From: Streptomyces actinomycinicus
GTDB lineage: Bacteria; Actinomycetota; Actinomycetes; Streptomycetales; Streptomycetaceae
Reading direction: 5' to 3'
Assembly: GCF_016741775.1 (NCBI RefSeq)
Contig: NZ_JAERRK010000014.1
Span: 124,001-188,000, forward strand
DNA length: 64,000 nucleotides
In this document: positions 9,701 to 17,535 of the stretch, piece by piece
Layout: each line of letters opens with the position of its first letter
How positions within the stretch are numbered: the first letter of the stretch is position 1
The notes under the pieces: generated by a model
What the model saw: only the letters and a program-made list of their open reading frames with translations
What the model was told of the DNA's origin: nothing
The model's database searches: none
Program-made: the position numbers and the translations under genes

Positions 9701-9820
9701 GTCACTCTGGAGCCGGTCGTCGTCGCCCCGCACGGCGTGAGCGTCCTCGGCGCCACCGTACGCCTCGCACCGCCGCCGGCCCGCGACGACCTCGGCCCCC
9801 GCACGCTGCCGGCCTACTGA
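6797..9820 (+). CDS. pat: protein lysine acetyltransferase Pat: GNAT fused to NDP-forming acyl-CoA synthetase
   Basis: 1007 residues. An N-terminal GNAT domain (about 20-180) shows the acetyl-CoA loop QDAHQGRGVASALL. A CoA-binding and ligase-like region follows (about 205-640), then a Pro/Ala linker (about 660-715) and an ATP-grasp C-terminal part with KATAPHLRHRADLGGV. The GNAT-first order is the one described for Streptomyces Pat (E. coli PatZ has it last). It is expected to acetylate acetyl-CoA synthetase and other enzymes; the acyl-CoA synthetase half probably senses acetyl-CoA and may be inactive as a synthetase. TACTCT at 6784-6789 ends 7 bases before the ATG, so transcription may be leaderless. 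The linker holds a 60-bp duplication. Confidence 0.88.
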   Translation: MQTSADRQDRHEYPAHWEADVVLRDGGTARIRPITVDDAERLVSFYEQVSDESKYYRFFAPYPRLSAKDVHRFTHHDFVDRVGLAATVGGEFIATVRYDRIGTDGMPASAPADEAEVAFLVQDAHQGRGVASALLEHVAAVARERGIRRFAAEVLPANTKMIKVFTDAGYTQKRSFEDGVVRLEFDLEPTDRSVAVQRAREQRAEARSVRRLLAPGSVAVIGVGRAPGGVGRSVLGNLREAGYPGRLYAVNKAFPEDLTEVDGVPAYRSVRDIDGHVDLAVVAVPAGQAPAVVTECGEHGVQGLVVLSAGYAESGPEGRERQRALVQHARAYGMRIIGPNAFGVINTAPDVRLNASLAPELPRPGRIGMFAQSGAIGIALLSRLHRRGGGVTGVTGVSTFVSAGNRADVSGNDVLQYWYDDPETDVVLMYLESIGNPRKFTRLARRTAAAKPLVVVQGTGAAPPGHAVRATRLPHETVSALLRQAGVIRVDTITELVDAGLLLARQPLPAGPRVAILGNSESLGVLTYDRCLAEGLRPDRPLDLTTAATADDFHRALARALADDTCDAVVVTAIPAIGEGSPGDAELAQALRSAAAAVPGKPVLVVHVELGGLAEALSAAASTAPQALGKAPGTADDARPVQPPASPARKDLGHPEQRPPTAPPHPAPPTARPCPAPAPPAPPPHPAPPTARPCPAPAPPLPPAPPGPAPAADEPALPEGTRLIPAYPAAERAVRALAEAVRYAQWRREAADPGKVPEYEDIDEKGAARLIEGLLEREEGLTISDAETCELLGRYGIAVRRALPAPTPDDAAEAAHALGYPVALKATAPHLRHRADLGGVRLDLADEEQLRRAYAELTELFGKPEELRPVVQGMAPRGVDTVVRAVIDPAAGAVLSFGLAGAASQLLGDMSHRLVPVTDREATSLVRSIRTAPLLFGWRGSTPVDTPALEELLLRVSRLVDDHPEVVAVTLEPVVVAPHGVSVLGATVRLAPPPARDDLGPRTLPAY
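8781..8900 (+). repeat. 60-bp direct duplication in the Pat linker
   Basis: Bases 8781-8836 and 8841-8896 are identical over 56 positions. Each unit encodes 20 residues rich in Pro, Ala and His (PAPPTARPCPAPAP core). It lies between the ligase-like and ATP-grasp parts and keeps the frame. Confidence 0.92.
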
Positions 9821-9923
9821 GCGGCTGGACACCCGCCCCGGACCTGTCCCGCGGCCCCCGCGACCGGCCGCACGGTCCGTCCCCGGTCCTCCCGACTGGC
9901 CCGGACCCCCCTTGCCCACGGAT

Positions 9924-9929
9924 TAGGAT
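9924..9929 (+). promoter_or_regulatory. -10 element TAGGAT for the DUF5998 gene
   Basis: TAGGAT ends 7 bases before the ATG at 9937, placing the transcription start at or next to the A of that codon. This supports the 9937 start and a leaderless message. No clear -35 is visible. Confidence 0.45.
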
Positions 9930-9936
9930 GGACGCC

Positions 9937-10524
9937 ATGGCCAAGACCAGTACGACGACCCAGGGGCTGCGCGCGGCGATCGAGCGCAGCGGCTACTACC
10001 CGGCCCTCGTGGCCGAGGCGGTGGAGGCCGCTGTGGGCGGCGAGCCCATCCGGTCGTACCTGGTCCACCAGGAGACGACGTTCGACCAGAACGAGGTCCG
10101 CCGGCATGTGACCGTGCTGGTCCTCACCGGCAACCGCTTCATCGTCAGCCACACCGACGAGCAGGCCGCCGACAGCACGTCCCCGACGCCGTACGCCACC
10201 ACCTCCACCGAGTCCGTGAAGCTCGACCGGATCTCCTCGGTCGTGGTCAGCCGCGTGGTCGCGAACCCGGAGCAGTACACGCCGGGCACACTGCCCCGCG
10301 AGGTCGTGCTGACCATCGGCTGGGGCGCGGTCAGCCGCATCGACCTGGAGCCCGCCGCCTGCGGCGACCCCAACTGCGACGCGGACCACGGCTACACGGG
10401 CAGCTCCACGGCGGACGACCTCAGCCTGCGCGTCAGCGAGGCCGGGGACGGCCCGGAGACGGTGCGCCAGGCGCTGGCCTTCGCGCAGTCCATCTCGGAA
10501 GCGACCGCGGACGTCACGAGCTGA
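9937..10524 (+). CDS. DUF5998 family protein
   Basis: 195 residues. A conserved actinobacterial protein of unknown role, recognised by its opening MAKTSTTTQGLRAAIERSGY. No membrane segment. A cysteine pair CGDPNCDADH near residue 146 might bind metal. ATG at 9937 is preferred over the ATG three codons earlier because TAGGAT sits at leaderless distance. Its stop overlaps the next start (TGATG), so it is co-translated with the phosphodiesterase-like gene. Confidence 0.8.
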   Translation: MAKTSTTTQGLRAAIERSGYYPALVAEAVEAAVGGEPIRSYLVHQETTFDQNEVRRHVTVLVLTGNRFIVSHTDEQAADSTSPTPYATTSTESVKLDRISSVVVSRVVANPEQYTPGTLPREVVLTIGWGAVSRIDLEPAACGDPNCDADHGYTGSSTADDLSLRVSEAGDGPETVRQALAFAQSISEATADVTS

Positions 10525-11714
10525 TGTCCCAGCTCTCCGCCTGGGACCACCCGGAACCGCTCGCCCTGGACACGGCGCCGCTGCCCGAGTACGGCACCGG
10601 CTCCCTCGCCGACCTGCTGCCCACGCTGGCCGCCGGGATGGGCGTCCCCGGCCTGACCGCCACGATCGAGGAACTGACCCCGGCCGACCGGGTCTGCGTC
10701 TTCCTGGTCGACGGCCTCGGCTGGGAGCAGCTGCGTGCCCATCCCGACGAGGCCCCCTTCCTGACCTCCCTGCTCGGCAGCTCGCGCGGCGGCACGGGAC
10801 GTCCGCTCACCGCCGGCTACCCGGCGACCACCGCGACCTCCCTGGCCTCCGTCGGCACCGGCCTGCCGCCGGGCGCCCACGGCCTGCCCGGGTACACCGT
10901 GCGCAACCCGGCCACCGGCGAGCTGATGAACCAGCTCCGCTGGCACCCCTGGACCCCGCCGCGCCCCTGGCAGCCGTACCCCACCGTCTTCCAGCTGGCC
11001 CACGAGGCCGGCGTGCACGCCGCCCAGGTGTCCTCGCCCGCCTTCGAGAACACTCCGCTGACCAAGGTGGCGCTCAGCGGTGGCACGTTCCGCGGGCGGC
11101 TCAGCGGCGAGGAGCGCATGGACCTGGCGGCCGAACAACTGGCCGCCGCCGACCGCTCGCTGGTGTACACGTACTACGCCGAGCTGGACGGCTCCGGACA
11201 CCGCTACGGCATCGCCTCCGACACCTGGCGCGGCCAGCTGATGTACGTCGACCGGCTCGCCCAGCGCCTCGCCGAACAGCTCCCGCCGCGCAGCGCGCTG
11301 TACGTGACCGCCGACCACGGCATGGTGGACATCCCGTTCGACGAGCAGCACCGCATCGACTTCGACGAGGACTGGGAGCTGCGCGCCGGCGTCGCCCTGC
11401 TGGGCGGCGAGGGCCGGGCCCGGCACGTGTACGCGGTGCCGGGCGCCCGGAACGACGTGCTCACCGTCTGGCGCGAGGTGCTCGGGGAGCAGTTCTGGGT
11501 CGCCTCGCGGGACGAGGCGATCGCGGCCGGCTGGTTCGGTCCGCAGGTGGACGAGCGCGTGTACCCGCGGATCGGGGACGTGGTCGCCGCCGCCCACGAC
11601 GACGTCCTGCTCATCGCCTCCGAGCGGGAACCCAAGGAGTCCTCGCTGGTCGGCAACCACGGCTCGATGACCCCGGCCGAACAACTGGTTCCGCTCCTCG
11701 AAGTACGCTCCTGA
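10524..11714 (+). CDS. alkaline phosphatase superfamily / nucleotide pyrophosphatase-phosphodiesterase
   Basis: 396 residues. The first metal-binding aspartate is in VFLVDGLGWEQL, the threonine nucleophile in TTATSLASVGTG, and the remaining ligands in YYAELDGSGHRYG, TADHGMVDIP and LVGNHGS. These give the full two-metal set of the NPP branch. No signal peptide, so a cytoplasmic phosphodiester or pyrophosphate substrate is likely. It overlaps DUF5998 upstream (TGATG) and is followed 87 bases later by thymidine kinase, which hints at nucleotide salvage; that link is inference. Confidence 0.85.
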   Translation: MSQLSAWDHPEPLALDTAPLPEYGTGSLADLLPTLAAGMGVPGLTATIEELTPADRVCVFLVDGLGWEQLRAHPDEAPFLTSLLGSSRGGTGRPLTAGYPATTATSLASVGTGLPPGAHGLPGYTVRNPATGELMNQLRWHPWTPPRPWQPYPTVFQLAHEAGVHAAQVSSPAFENTPLTKVALSGGTFRGRLSGEERMDLAAEQLAAADRSLVYTYYAELDGSGHRYGIASDTWRGQLMYVDRLAQRLAEQLPPRSALYVTADHGMVDIPFDEQHRIDFDEDWELRAGVALLGGEGRARHVYAVPGARNDVLTVWREVLGEQFWVASRDEAIAAGWFGPQVDERVYPRIGDVVAAAHDDVLLIASEREPKESSLVGNHGSMTPAEQLVPLLEVRS

Positions 11715-11801
11715 AGCGACCCCGACCCACCCGCTGTGCCCGCCCCGCCGGCCGCGTACGTCCCGCAGGCCCCCGACTTGCCGAAAGGTGCTCAACTCCT
11801 C

Positions 11802-12452
11802 ATGCCCGAGCTGGTGTTCTTCTCCGGAACGATGGACTGCGGGAAGTCGACGCTGGCTCTGCAGATCGAGCACAACCGGTCCGCGCGCGGCCTCGTCGGC
11901 ATGATCTTCACCCGCAACGACCGCGCGGGCGAGGGCAAGCTGTCCTCCCGGCTGGGACTGGTCACCGACGCGGTGGAGGTCGCGGACGACCAGGACCTGT
12001 ACGCGTACCTCGTCGACCACCTCTCGCAGGGCGGCCGGGCCGACTACGTGATCGCGGACGAGGCGCAGTTCCTCGCGCCCGGGCAGATCGACCAGCTCGC
12101 CCGCGCGGTGGACGACCTCGGCCTGGACGTGTTCGCCTTCGGCATCACCACCGACTTCCGCTCCAAGCTCTTCCCCGGCTCCCAGCGGCTGGTGGAGCTG
12201 GCCGACCGGATCGAGGTGCTCCAGGTGGAGGCGCTGTGCTGGTGCGGCGCCCGCGCCACGCACAACGCCCGCACGGTGGGCGGCCAGATGGTGGTCGAGG
12301 GCGCCCAGGTGGTCGTCGGCGACGTCAACCAGTCCGCGGGCGAGGTCGGCTACGAGGTGCTCTGCCGCCGTCACCACCGGCGCCGGATGACCGCCGCGTC
12401 GGCCCGCGCGGCGGCGCTGTCCCCGGACGTCCTGCCCGTCCCGTCCGCCTGA
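11802..12452 (+). CDS. tdk: thymidine kinase
   Basis: 216 residues, type II bacterial thymidine kinase (thymidine + ATP to dTMP). The P-loop is SGTMDCGKST (residues 8-17), the lid/acceptor region DEAQFL contains the catalytic Glu, and zinc ligands are CWCGARAT and the later CRRHHRR. ATG at 11802 begins MPELVFFSG, the usual N-terminus, with GAAAGGTG about 11 bases upstream. The frame is open further upstream but those codons look non-coding. Confidence 0.93.
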   Translation: MPELVFFSGTMDCGKSTLALQIEHNRSARGLVGMIFTRNDRAGEGKLSSRLGLVTDAVEVADDQDLYAYLVDHLSQGGRADYVIADEAQFLAPGQIDQLARAVDDLGLDVFAFGITTDFRSKLFPGSQRLVELADRIEVLQVEALCWCGARATHNARTVGGQMVVEGAQVVVGDVNQSAGEVGYEVLCRRHHRRRMTAASARAAALSPDVLPVPSA

Positions 12453-12456
12453 CGGC

Positions 12457-13248
12457 TCAGTGCGGGTTCTCGACCAGCGAGAACTCCGCGCCCTCCGGGT
12501 CCACCACCCTCGCCACCCGCCCGTGCGGGCTGTCGTGGGCCGCTCTGAGGACGCTGCCGCCCAGGTCGCCCACGTGCCGCAGTGTTTCGTCGACGTCGGC
12601 GACCTCGAAGTACGTCTGCCAGTGCGGTCCCCGGTCCCGCGGCAGGCCGTGGCCGACGCCGTGCAGCCCGGCCACCGGACGGCCGCCCAGATGCAGGGTC
12701 AGATAGTCGAAGCCGGCCGAGACCACGGGTTCCTCCTCGTAACCGAACACGCTTTTGTAGAACTTGGCGACGCTCTCCGTCTCGAAGGTGAGCAGTTCGT
12801 TCCAGACGGGTGTACCGGGGACGCCGGTGAGCGCCGTGCCCAGGTACGCGGAGGCCTGCCAGATCCCGAACACCGCTCCGGAGGGGTCGCTGGCGATCGC
12901 CATGCGGCCGGCCTCGGCGGCGTCCAGCGGGCCGACGGCCACCGTGCCGCCGCACAGCCGTACCGTGTCGGCGGTCTGGTCCACGTCGTCCGCGGCGAGG
13001 TACGGGGTCCAGGCGACCGGCAGCCGGCGGTCCGGCGGCAGCTGGCCCATGCCCGCCACCTCCTGCCCGTCGAGCAGCGCCCGCACGTACGGACCGAGCT
13101 GCTGCGGCCCGGGCCGGAACTCCCATCCGAACAGCTCACCGTAGAACTCCTCGGTGGCTTCCAGCCCGCGCACCATCAGGCTCACCCAGCAGGGCGTGCC
13201 GGGCACGCGCCGCACGTGCGGGCCGGCCGACTCCCGTGCCTCGGTCAT
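12457..13248 (-). CDS. VOC (glyoxalase/bleomycin-resistance fold) protein, two domains
   Basis: 263 residues with two tandem VOC units (about 15-130 and 145-260). Each starts in the typical way (GTPCWVSLMVRGLEATEEFYGELFG written in two parts, and GTPVWNELLTFETESVAKFY) and ends with an E or D plus hydrophobic strand (SDPSGAVFGIWQ, VDPEGAEFSLVE). This is the common Streptomyces two-domain VOC type. The substrate is unknown. The gene converges on thymidine kinase with only 4 bases between stops. Confidence 0.85.
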   Translation of the reverse strand: MTEARESAGPHVRRVPGTPCWVSLMVRGLEATEEFYGELFGWEFRPGPQQLGPYVRALLDGQEVAGMGQLPPDRRLPVAWTPYLAADDVDQTADTVRLCGGTVAVGPLDAAEAGRMAIASDPSGAVFGIWQASAYLGTALTGVPGTPVWNELLTFETESVAKFYKSVFGYEEEPVVSAGFDYLTLHLGGRPVAGLHGVGHGLPRDRGPHWQTYFEVADVDETLRHVGDLGGSVLRAAHDSPHGRVARVVDPEGAEFSLVENPH

Positions 13249-13565
13249 CGATCACTCTCTCCTCGGCCCCTCGCGGTGGCCGTGTCGCTTCCGCTCCCCG
13301 GAAGGGGTGTCCACGTCGCCGGCGCGTACTCCCGTGCCGGTGCCCGCATCCTCCGCGGTGCCGGGGGCCGTACCGCGCCGCTCGGCGTTGCTCCGGAAGG
13401 ATGCCCGATCTGCCGTCTTTCGCCACTTCCTGACGATGGCCGGCGGGTGTCCGTCGGCTGTACAGCACGTGCTCGGTCCCGTACGCCACGTGATCGAGCC
13501 TGTCCGGCCGAGCAGAGTAGCCGGACCTGGACGCCGCGGCCACCCCTGGCGTATGGATGGACGCC
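13249..13565. other. divergent promoter region between the VOC and sulfurtransferase genes
   Basis: 317 bases with no convincing gene. TATGGA at 13552-13557 ends 8 bases before the sulfurtransferase ATG and may be its -10 (leaderless). Nothing else stands out. Confidence 0.4.
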
Positions 13566-14417
13566 ATGACAGCCATCATCACCGCAACCGAACTCGCGCA
13601 TCAGCTGACCGGGAGCAACCCGCCCGTGCTGCTGGACGTCCGCTGGCAGCTGAGCCTGGCGAAGGCGGCGGGCGCGCCTGCCTTCGACGGCCGGGCCGAG
13701 TACGCGGCCGGGCACATCCCCGGCGCCGCCTTCGTCGACCTGGACCGGGAGCTGGCCTCCGCGCCGGGCGAGCAGGGCCGGCACCCCCTCCCGGACATCG
13801 GGGAGTTCGGCGCCGCGATGCGCCGCGCGGGCGTGTCGGCGGGGCGTCCGGTCGTCGTGTACGACGGCGGGCAGGGCTGGGCGGCCGCGCGCGCGTGGTG
13901 GCTGCTGCGCTGGACGGGTCACCCGGACGTGCGGGTGCTCGACGGCGGGTTGCCGTCCTGGCAGGGCGAGCTGTCCACGGAGGTCCCGGACCCGGCGCCG
14001 GGCGACTACGTGCCGGTGCCGGCTGCGGCGGGCCGGCTGGACGCCGACGGCGCCGCGGAGCTGGCTCGTACGGGTGTGCTCCTGGACGCCCGTGCGGGGG
14101 AGCGGTACCGCGGTGAGGTGGAGCCGGTGGACCGCGTCGGCGGCCACATCCCGGGCGCGGTGTCGGCGCCGACGACGGAGAACGTGGGGCCCGACGGCCG
14201 GTTCCTGCCCGCGGTGGAGCTGAAGGACCGCTTCAAGGCCCTGGGCGTGTCCGAGGAGACCGAGGTGGGCGTGTACTGCGGCTCCGGCGTCTCCGGCGCC
14301 CATGAGGTGCTCGCGCTGGCGGTGGCGGGCATTCCGGCGGCCCTGTACGTCGGTTCGTGGTCCGAGTGGTCCTCGGACCCGTCGCGACCGGTGGCGGTCG
14401 GAGCGGATCCGCAGTAG
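13566..14417 (+). CDS. thiosulfate/3-mercaptopyruvate sulfurtransferase (two rhodanese domains)
   Basis: 283 residues. An inactive N-terminal rhodanese domain has LLDVRW and GHIPGAAFVDLD, and an active C-terminal one has LLDARAGERYRGE, GHIPGAVSAP and the persulfide loop CGSGVSG. CGSGV(S/T) fits the mercaptopyruvate type. It transfers sulfane sulfur to cyanide or thiol acceptors. ATG at 13566 is chosen because of the -10-like TATGGA just upstream; an ATG three codons earlier is possible. Confidence 0.9.
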   Translation: MTAIITATELAHQLTGSNPPVLLDVRWQLSLAKAAGAPAFDGRAEYAAGHIPGAAFVDLDRELASAPGEQGRHPLPDIGEFGAAMRRAGVSAGRPVVVYDGGQGWAAARAWWLLRWTGHPDVRVLDGGLPSWQGELSTEVPDPAPGDYVPVPAAAGRLDADGAAELARTGVLLDARAGERYRGEVEPVDRVGGHIPGAVSAPTTENVGPDGRFLPAVELKDRFKALGVSEETEVGVYCGSGVSGAHEVLALAVAGIPAALYVGSWSEWSSDPSRPVAVGADPQ

Positions 14418-14424
14418 CGGCAGC

Positions 14425-14490
14425 GGAGCGCAGCGGCGTCAGCAGTGGCGGCAGCCGGGAGCGCAGCGGCGTCAGCAGTGGCGGCAGCCA
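14425..14490. repeat. 33-bp tandem repeat, two copies plus a partial third
   Basis: Units beginning GGAGCGCAGCGGCGTCAGCA start at 14425 and 14458, and a degraded third begins at 14491. It lies directly after the sulfurtransferase stop. Confidence 0.88.
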
Positions 14491-14538
14491 GGAGCGCGGC
14501 AGTCGGCGGTGGGTGCGGCCTCGCGGGGCCGGCAGCCG

Positions 14539-14570
14539 GAAGAGGGGTACGCGTGTGCGTGCTCCTCTTC
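14539..14570. terminator. bidirectional hairpin between convergent sulfurtransferase and sepH
   Basis: GAAGAGG pairs with CCTCTTC, and most of the 18 bases between also pair (with wobbles). It sits between two converging genes and could serve both. Confidence 0.55.
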
Positions 14571-14576
14571 CGGGCC

Positions 14577-14668
14577 GGGAACCGCTCCGGTCCGCTGCCC
14601 GCACCTGTTCACGAGCCGACCCGGGAACCGCTCTGGTCCGCTGCCCGCACCTGTTCACGAGCCGACCC
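14577..14668. repeat. 46-bp tandem duplication
   Basis: 14577-14622 and 14623-14668 differ at one base; a third copy starts at 14669 and diverges after six bases. It is non-coding, downstream of sepH. Confidence 0.92.
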
Positions 14669-14699
14669 GGGAACTCCCGCCCCCGGGCCGTGCGCCGGA

Positions 14700-15740
14700 C
14701 TACTCCTGCTTCTTGCGGCGGGTGCCGAACACGATCTCGTCCCAGCTCGGTACGGCGGCGCGGCGGCCCGGGCGGACGCCGTCGGCCTCGGCCTGCCGGT
14801 CGGTCGCGCCGATGAGCCGGTCGCGGTGACTGCCGACGGAGCGCGGCATGAGGACGTCCGCGTAGGCGGAGCCGGCCGACGCGGCGGGCGCCGGTGGTTC
14901 CTCGGCGGCCGGCTCGTCGGTGTCCTCCTCCACGGGCTCCGCGGGCCGCTCCGGGACCACCAGGTCGCCGCGGAAGCTCGGCACGGCCTCCAGCAGGCTG
15001 GTCAGCGAGTCCCGTTCGCCCACGGCCTCCTCGGCGGGCTCGGACGGCTGCGCGGGCAGGCTGGGCCGCTCCCGGTCGCCCCGGTCGAGGGCACGGTCCA
15101 TGGAACGCTCGCGCGGCAGCCGGGCGATGCGCGGGACGAACGGGAAGCTGGGCTCCGGCACGGCGAGGTCCTCGGACTCGCCGATCAGCGAGCGCGCCTC
15201 GTCGTCCACGGCCTGGACGAGCCGCCGGGGCGGGTCGTACGTCCAGCTCGCCGAGTGCGGTTCGCCCGCGACCCGGTAGACGAGGAGCACTTCCCAGGTG
15301 CCGTCGTCGCGGCGCCAGGAGTCCCACTGCACGGTGTCCTTCTCGGCACCGCGCAGCAACAGCCGCTCCTGCACGGTCTCGCCGAGCAGCGGACCGGAGT
15401 TCTCACCCGGGCGCCGGACCGGTGTCTTGCGGGCCCGCTCGGCCATGAAGGCGCGCTCGGCCAGCACCGGCCCCTCGAAGCGGCGCACCCGGTCGACGGG
15501 GATGCCAGCGAGCTGTGCGACCTCTTCCGCGGTGGCGCCCGCCCGTATGCGCGCCTGGATGTCTCGCGGGCGCAGATGGCTCTCGACCTCGATCTCGATC
15601 TGACCGAGGCGGGGCCGGTCACCGCGCACGGCCGCGCGCAGCCGTTCGTCGATCGGAAGCGTGTACTCCGTAGAGTCGGCAGCCTTCAGCACCAGCCGTG
15701 TGCCGTCATTCGAGACGGCCACGACACGCAGTTCGGGCAT
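14700..15740 (-). CDS. sepH: cell division protein SepH (DUF3071)
   Basis: 346 residues. The N-terminal DUF3071 domain starts MPELRVVAVSNDGTRLVLK and includes a helix-turn-helix (about residues 55-85: RPRDIQARIRAGATAEEVAQ). An acidic, low-complexity middle follows, and a basic C-terminus with RPGRRAAVPSWDEIVFGTRR. SepH is known from Streptomyces as an FtsZ-binding protein that promotes Z-ring assembly through the HTH and the conserved C-terminal motif. GGGAGG stands 5 bases before the ATG at 15740; the frame is open further upstream without a ribosome site. Confidence 0.88.
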   Translation of the reverse strand: MPELRVVAVSNDGTRLVLKAADSTEYTLPIDERLRAAVRGDRPRLGQIEIEVESHLRPRDIQARIRAGATAEEVAQLAGIPVDRVRRFEGPVLAERAFMAERARKTPVRRPGENSGPLLGETVQERLLLRGAEKDTVQWDSWRRDDGTWEVLLVYRVAGEPHSASWTYDPPRRLVQAVDDEARSLIGESEDLAVPEPSFPFVPRIARLPRERSMDRALDRGDRERPSLPAQPSEPAEEAVGERDSLTSLLEAVPSFRGDLVVPERPAEPVEEDTDEPAAEEPPAPAASAGSAYADVLMPRSVGSHRDRLIGATDRQAEADGVRPGRRAAVPSWDEIVFGTRRKKQE

Positions 15741-16215
15741 GGGGACCTCCCGGGTGGTGCCTGCCGACGTCACGTGCGTCGCTGCTTCCGCTAGTCGAGT
15801 GTGGCCTGCCCGGGTGCAGCCTGCCACAACCTTGCCGAGTTGCCCGGCGTGTCGGGCACGGGCCCGGGACCGCCGTTATGGCACGGTTACCTGTTCGCAA
15901 CGCTAAGTGACCAACTCCGTCACCCTGTGCAACTAGCCCCCTCCCGGCGGTCCTGCAAGGCCGCGGGCACCCTGGTGGGAGACCGGACCCAGGGCTCGCA
16001 ACAGTACTCCATTCGGACCACGTGCGTGGATTGGCGCGCCGCCCAACTTTCGGCGAGGCAAGCGACTTGCCGCTCCGCAACTGGTTTTCGAGATCATGAA
16101 CGTGGCGAAGTTCACGCAATCCCCAGAAACGGAACTAATGGTTTCGTCCGTAGGTCCCCCTCCCGTGCGATCGGCCGGCCGGTGCCGCCGAGCGCTCCGT
16201 CACGCGCGGGAACGC
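15741..16215. other. intergenic region upstream of sepH
   Basis: 475 bases between the sepH start and the stop of the convergently oriented-away flavoprotein gene. It should contain the sepH promoter (sepH runs leftward). I find no credible small gene or strong hairpin. Base composition is a little less GC-rich around 15990-16140. Confidence 0.4.
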
Positions 16216-17535
16216 CTACGCCCCCAGAACCCTCCGCAAGTAGTCGTTCTGGAACAGCCGTTCCGGGTCGAGACGGTCCCGCAGCGCGGTGAACTCACCG
16301 AACCGCGGGTACACCCGGGCGAAGTACTCCGCGTCCCCGGTGTGCACCTTGCCCCAGTGAGGCCGGCCCTCGTGTGCCGTGAAAATGCGCTCGGCCGCGG
16401 TGAAGTAGGCCTGGTAGGGCGCGCCCCGGAACATGTGCACCGCGATGTAGGCGCTGTCCCGGCCGGAGGCCGTGGAAAGGGTGATGTCGTCGGCTGGGGC
16501 GGTGCGCACCTCCACCGGGAAGCTGACGCGCAGACCCGAGCGCTCGACCATGGTCCTCAGCTCGCGCAGGGTCTCCGCCAGGGCCGCGCGCGGGACGGCG
16601 TACTCCATCTCCACGAAGCGCACCCGGCGCGGCGAGGTGAAGACCTTGTACGGGATGTCGGTGTACGTCCGCGCGGACAGCGCCTTGCTGGACAGCTGTG
16701 CGATCGCAGGGACGGTGGCGGGGACGGCGCGGCCCACCCACTGGGCCACCTGGAACACGCCGTTGGAGAGGAACTCGTCCTCGAACCAGCCGGCCAGTTG
16801 CCCCACCGGCTGCTCGGGGCCCGCGCTGCGGTTGTTGCGCTTGGTGTTGGTGTTCCCGGTGTGCGGGAACCAGTAGAACTCGAAGTGCTCGTTCTCGGCC
16901 CAGAGCTGGTCGAACTCGGCGAGCACCCGGTCGAAGGGCATCGGCTCCTCGCGCGCGGTGAGCAGGAACAGCGGTTCGACGGCGAACGTGATCGCGGTGA
17001 CGATGCCGAGGGCGCCGAGGCCGATGCGGGCGGCGGCGAAGACCTCGGGGTTTTCCTTCGCGGAGCAGGTGAGCACCGAGCCGTCGGCCGTGACGAGTTC
17101 GAGCCCCTTGATCTGGGCGGCGATGGAGGCCGACTCGCGGCCCGTGCCGTGCGTGCCGGTGCTGGTCGCCCCGGAGACGGTCTGCTCCATGATGTCGCCC
17201 ATGTTGGTGAGCGACAGGCCCTCGCGCGCCAGAGCGGCGTTGAGCCGCTTGAGCGGGGTGCCCGCCTCCACGGTGACCGTCATGGACGACCGGTCTATGT
17301 CGCGGATACCGGTCAACAGTTGAGGGCGTATCAACAACCCGTCGGTGGCGGCTATCGACGTGAAGGAGTGGCCGGTCCCGACCGCCTTCACCTTCAGGCC
17401 GTCCTCCCGGGCCCGGCCCACCGCGGCGGCCAGTTCCTCCACCGAGGCCGGCGCCACCTGCCGGGCGGGCCGGGCGGAGACGTTCCCGCCCCAGTTACGC
17501 CAGGTGCCGTTCTTCCCGCTCGCCGTGCTGCTCAA
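16216..17535 (-). CDS. FAD-linked D-arabinono-1,4-lactone oxidase-like protein
   Basis: 439 residues of the VAO/aldonolactone oxidase family. The FAD PCMH domain starts WRNWGGNVSARP and has the flavin loops GTGHSF and TSTGTHGTG. The C-terminal ALO domain ends HWGKVHT...YPRFGEFTALRDRLDP...FQNDYL, and HWGK is a conserved active-site segment. It likely oxidises an aldono-lactone or sugar alcohol with O2. The only reasonable start is a TTG at 17535 inside the end of the MFS gene (41-base overlap), so expression probably depends on translation of that gene. Confidence 0.82.
   Translation of the reverse strand: MSSTASGKNGTWRNWGGNVSARPARQVAPASVEELAAAVGRAREDGLKVKAVGTGHSFTSIAATDGLLIRPQLLTGIRDIDRSSMTVTVEAGTPLKRLNAALAREGLSLTNMGDIMEQTVSGATSTGTHGTGRESASIAAQIKGLELVTADGSVLTCSAKENPEVFAAARIGLGALGIVTAITFAVEPLFLLTAREEPMPFDRVLAEFDQLWAENEHFEFYWFPHTGNTNTKRNNRSAGPEQPVGQLAGWFEDEFLSNGVFQVAQWVGRAVPATVPAIAQLSSKALSARTYTDIPYKVFTSPRRVRFVEMEYAVPRAALAETLRELRTMVERSGLRVSFPVEVRTAPADDITLSTASGRDSAYIAVHMFRGAPYQAYFTAAERIFTAHEGRPHWGKVHTGDAEYFARVYPRFGEFTALRDRLDPERLFQNDYLRRVLGA

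Noticed and set aside
6638..9919. 1093-codon open frame on the minus strand over pat
   Set aside because: Shadow of the high-GC pat gene; it reads as low-complexity Arg/Gly/Val sequence with no family motif, while the plus strand shows complete GNAT and acyl-CoA synthetase signatures.
10392..12377. 661-codon minus-strand open frame
   Set aside because: Antisense of the phosphodiesterase and thymidine kinase genes, whose motifs are clear; GC-rich antisense frames are long by chance.
15801..16292. Small gene in the sepH upstream region
   Set aside because: Frames there lack ribosome sites and run into the antisense of the flavoprotein gene.
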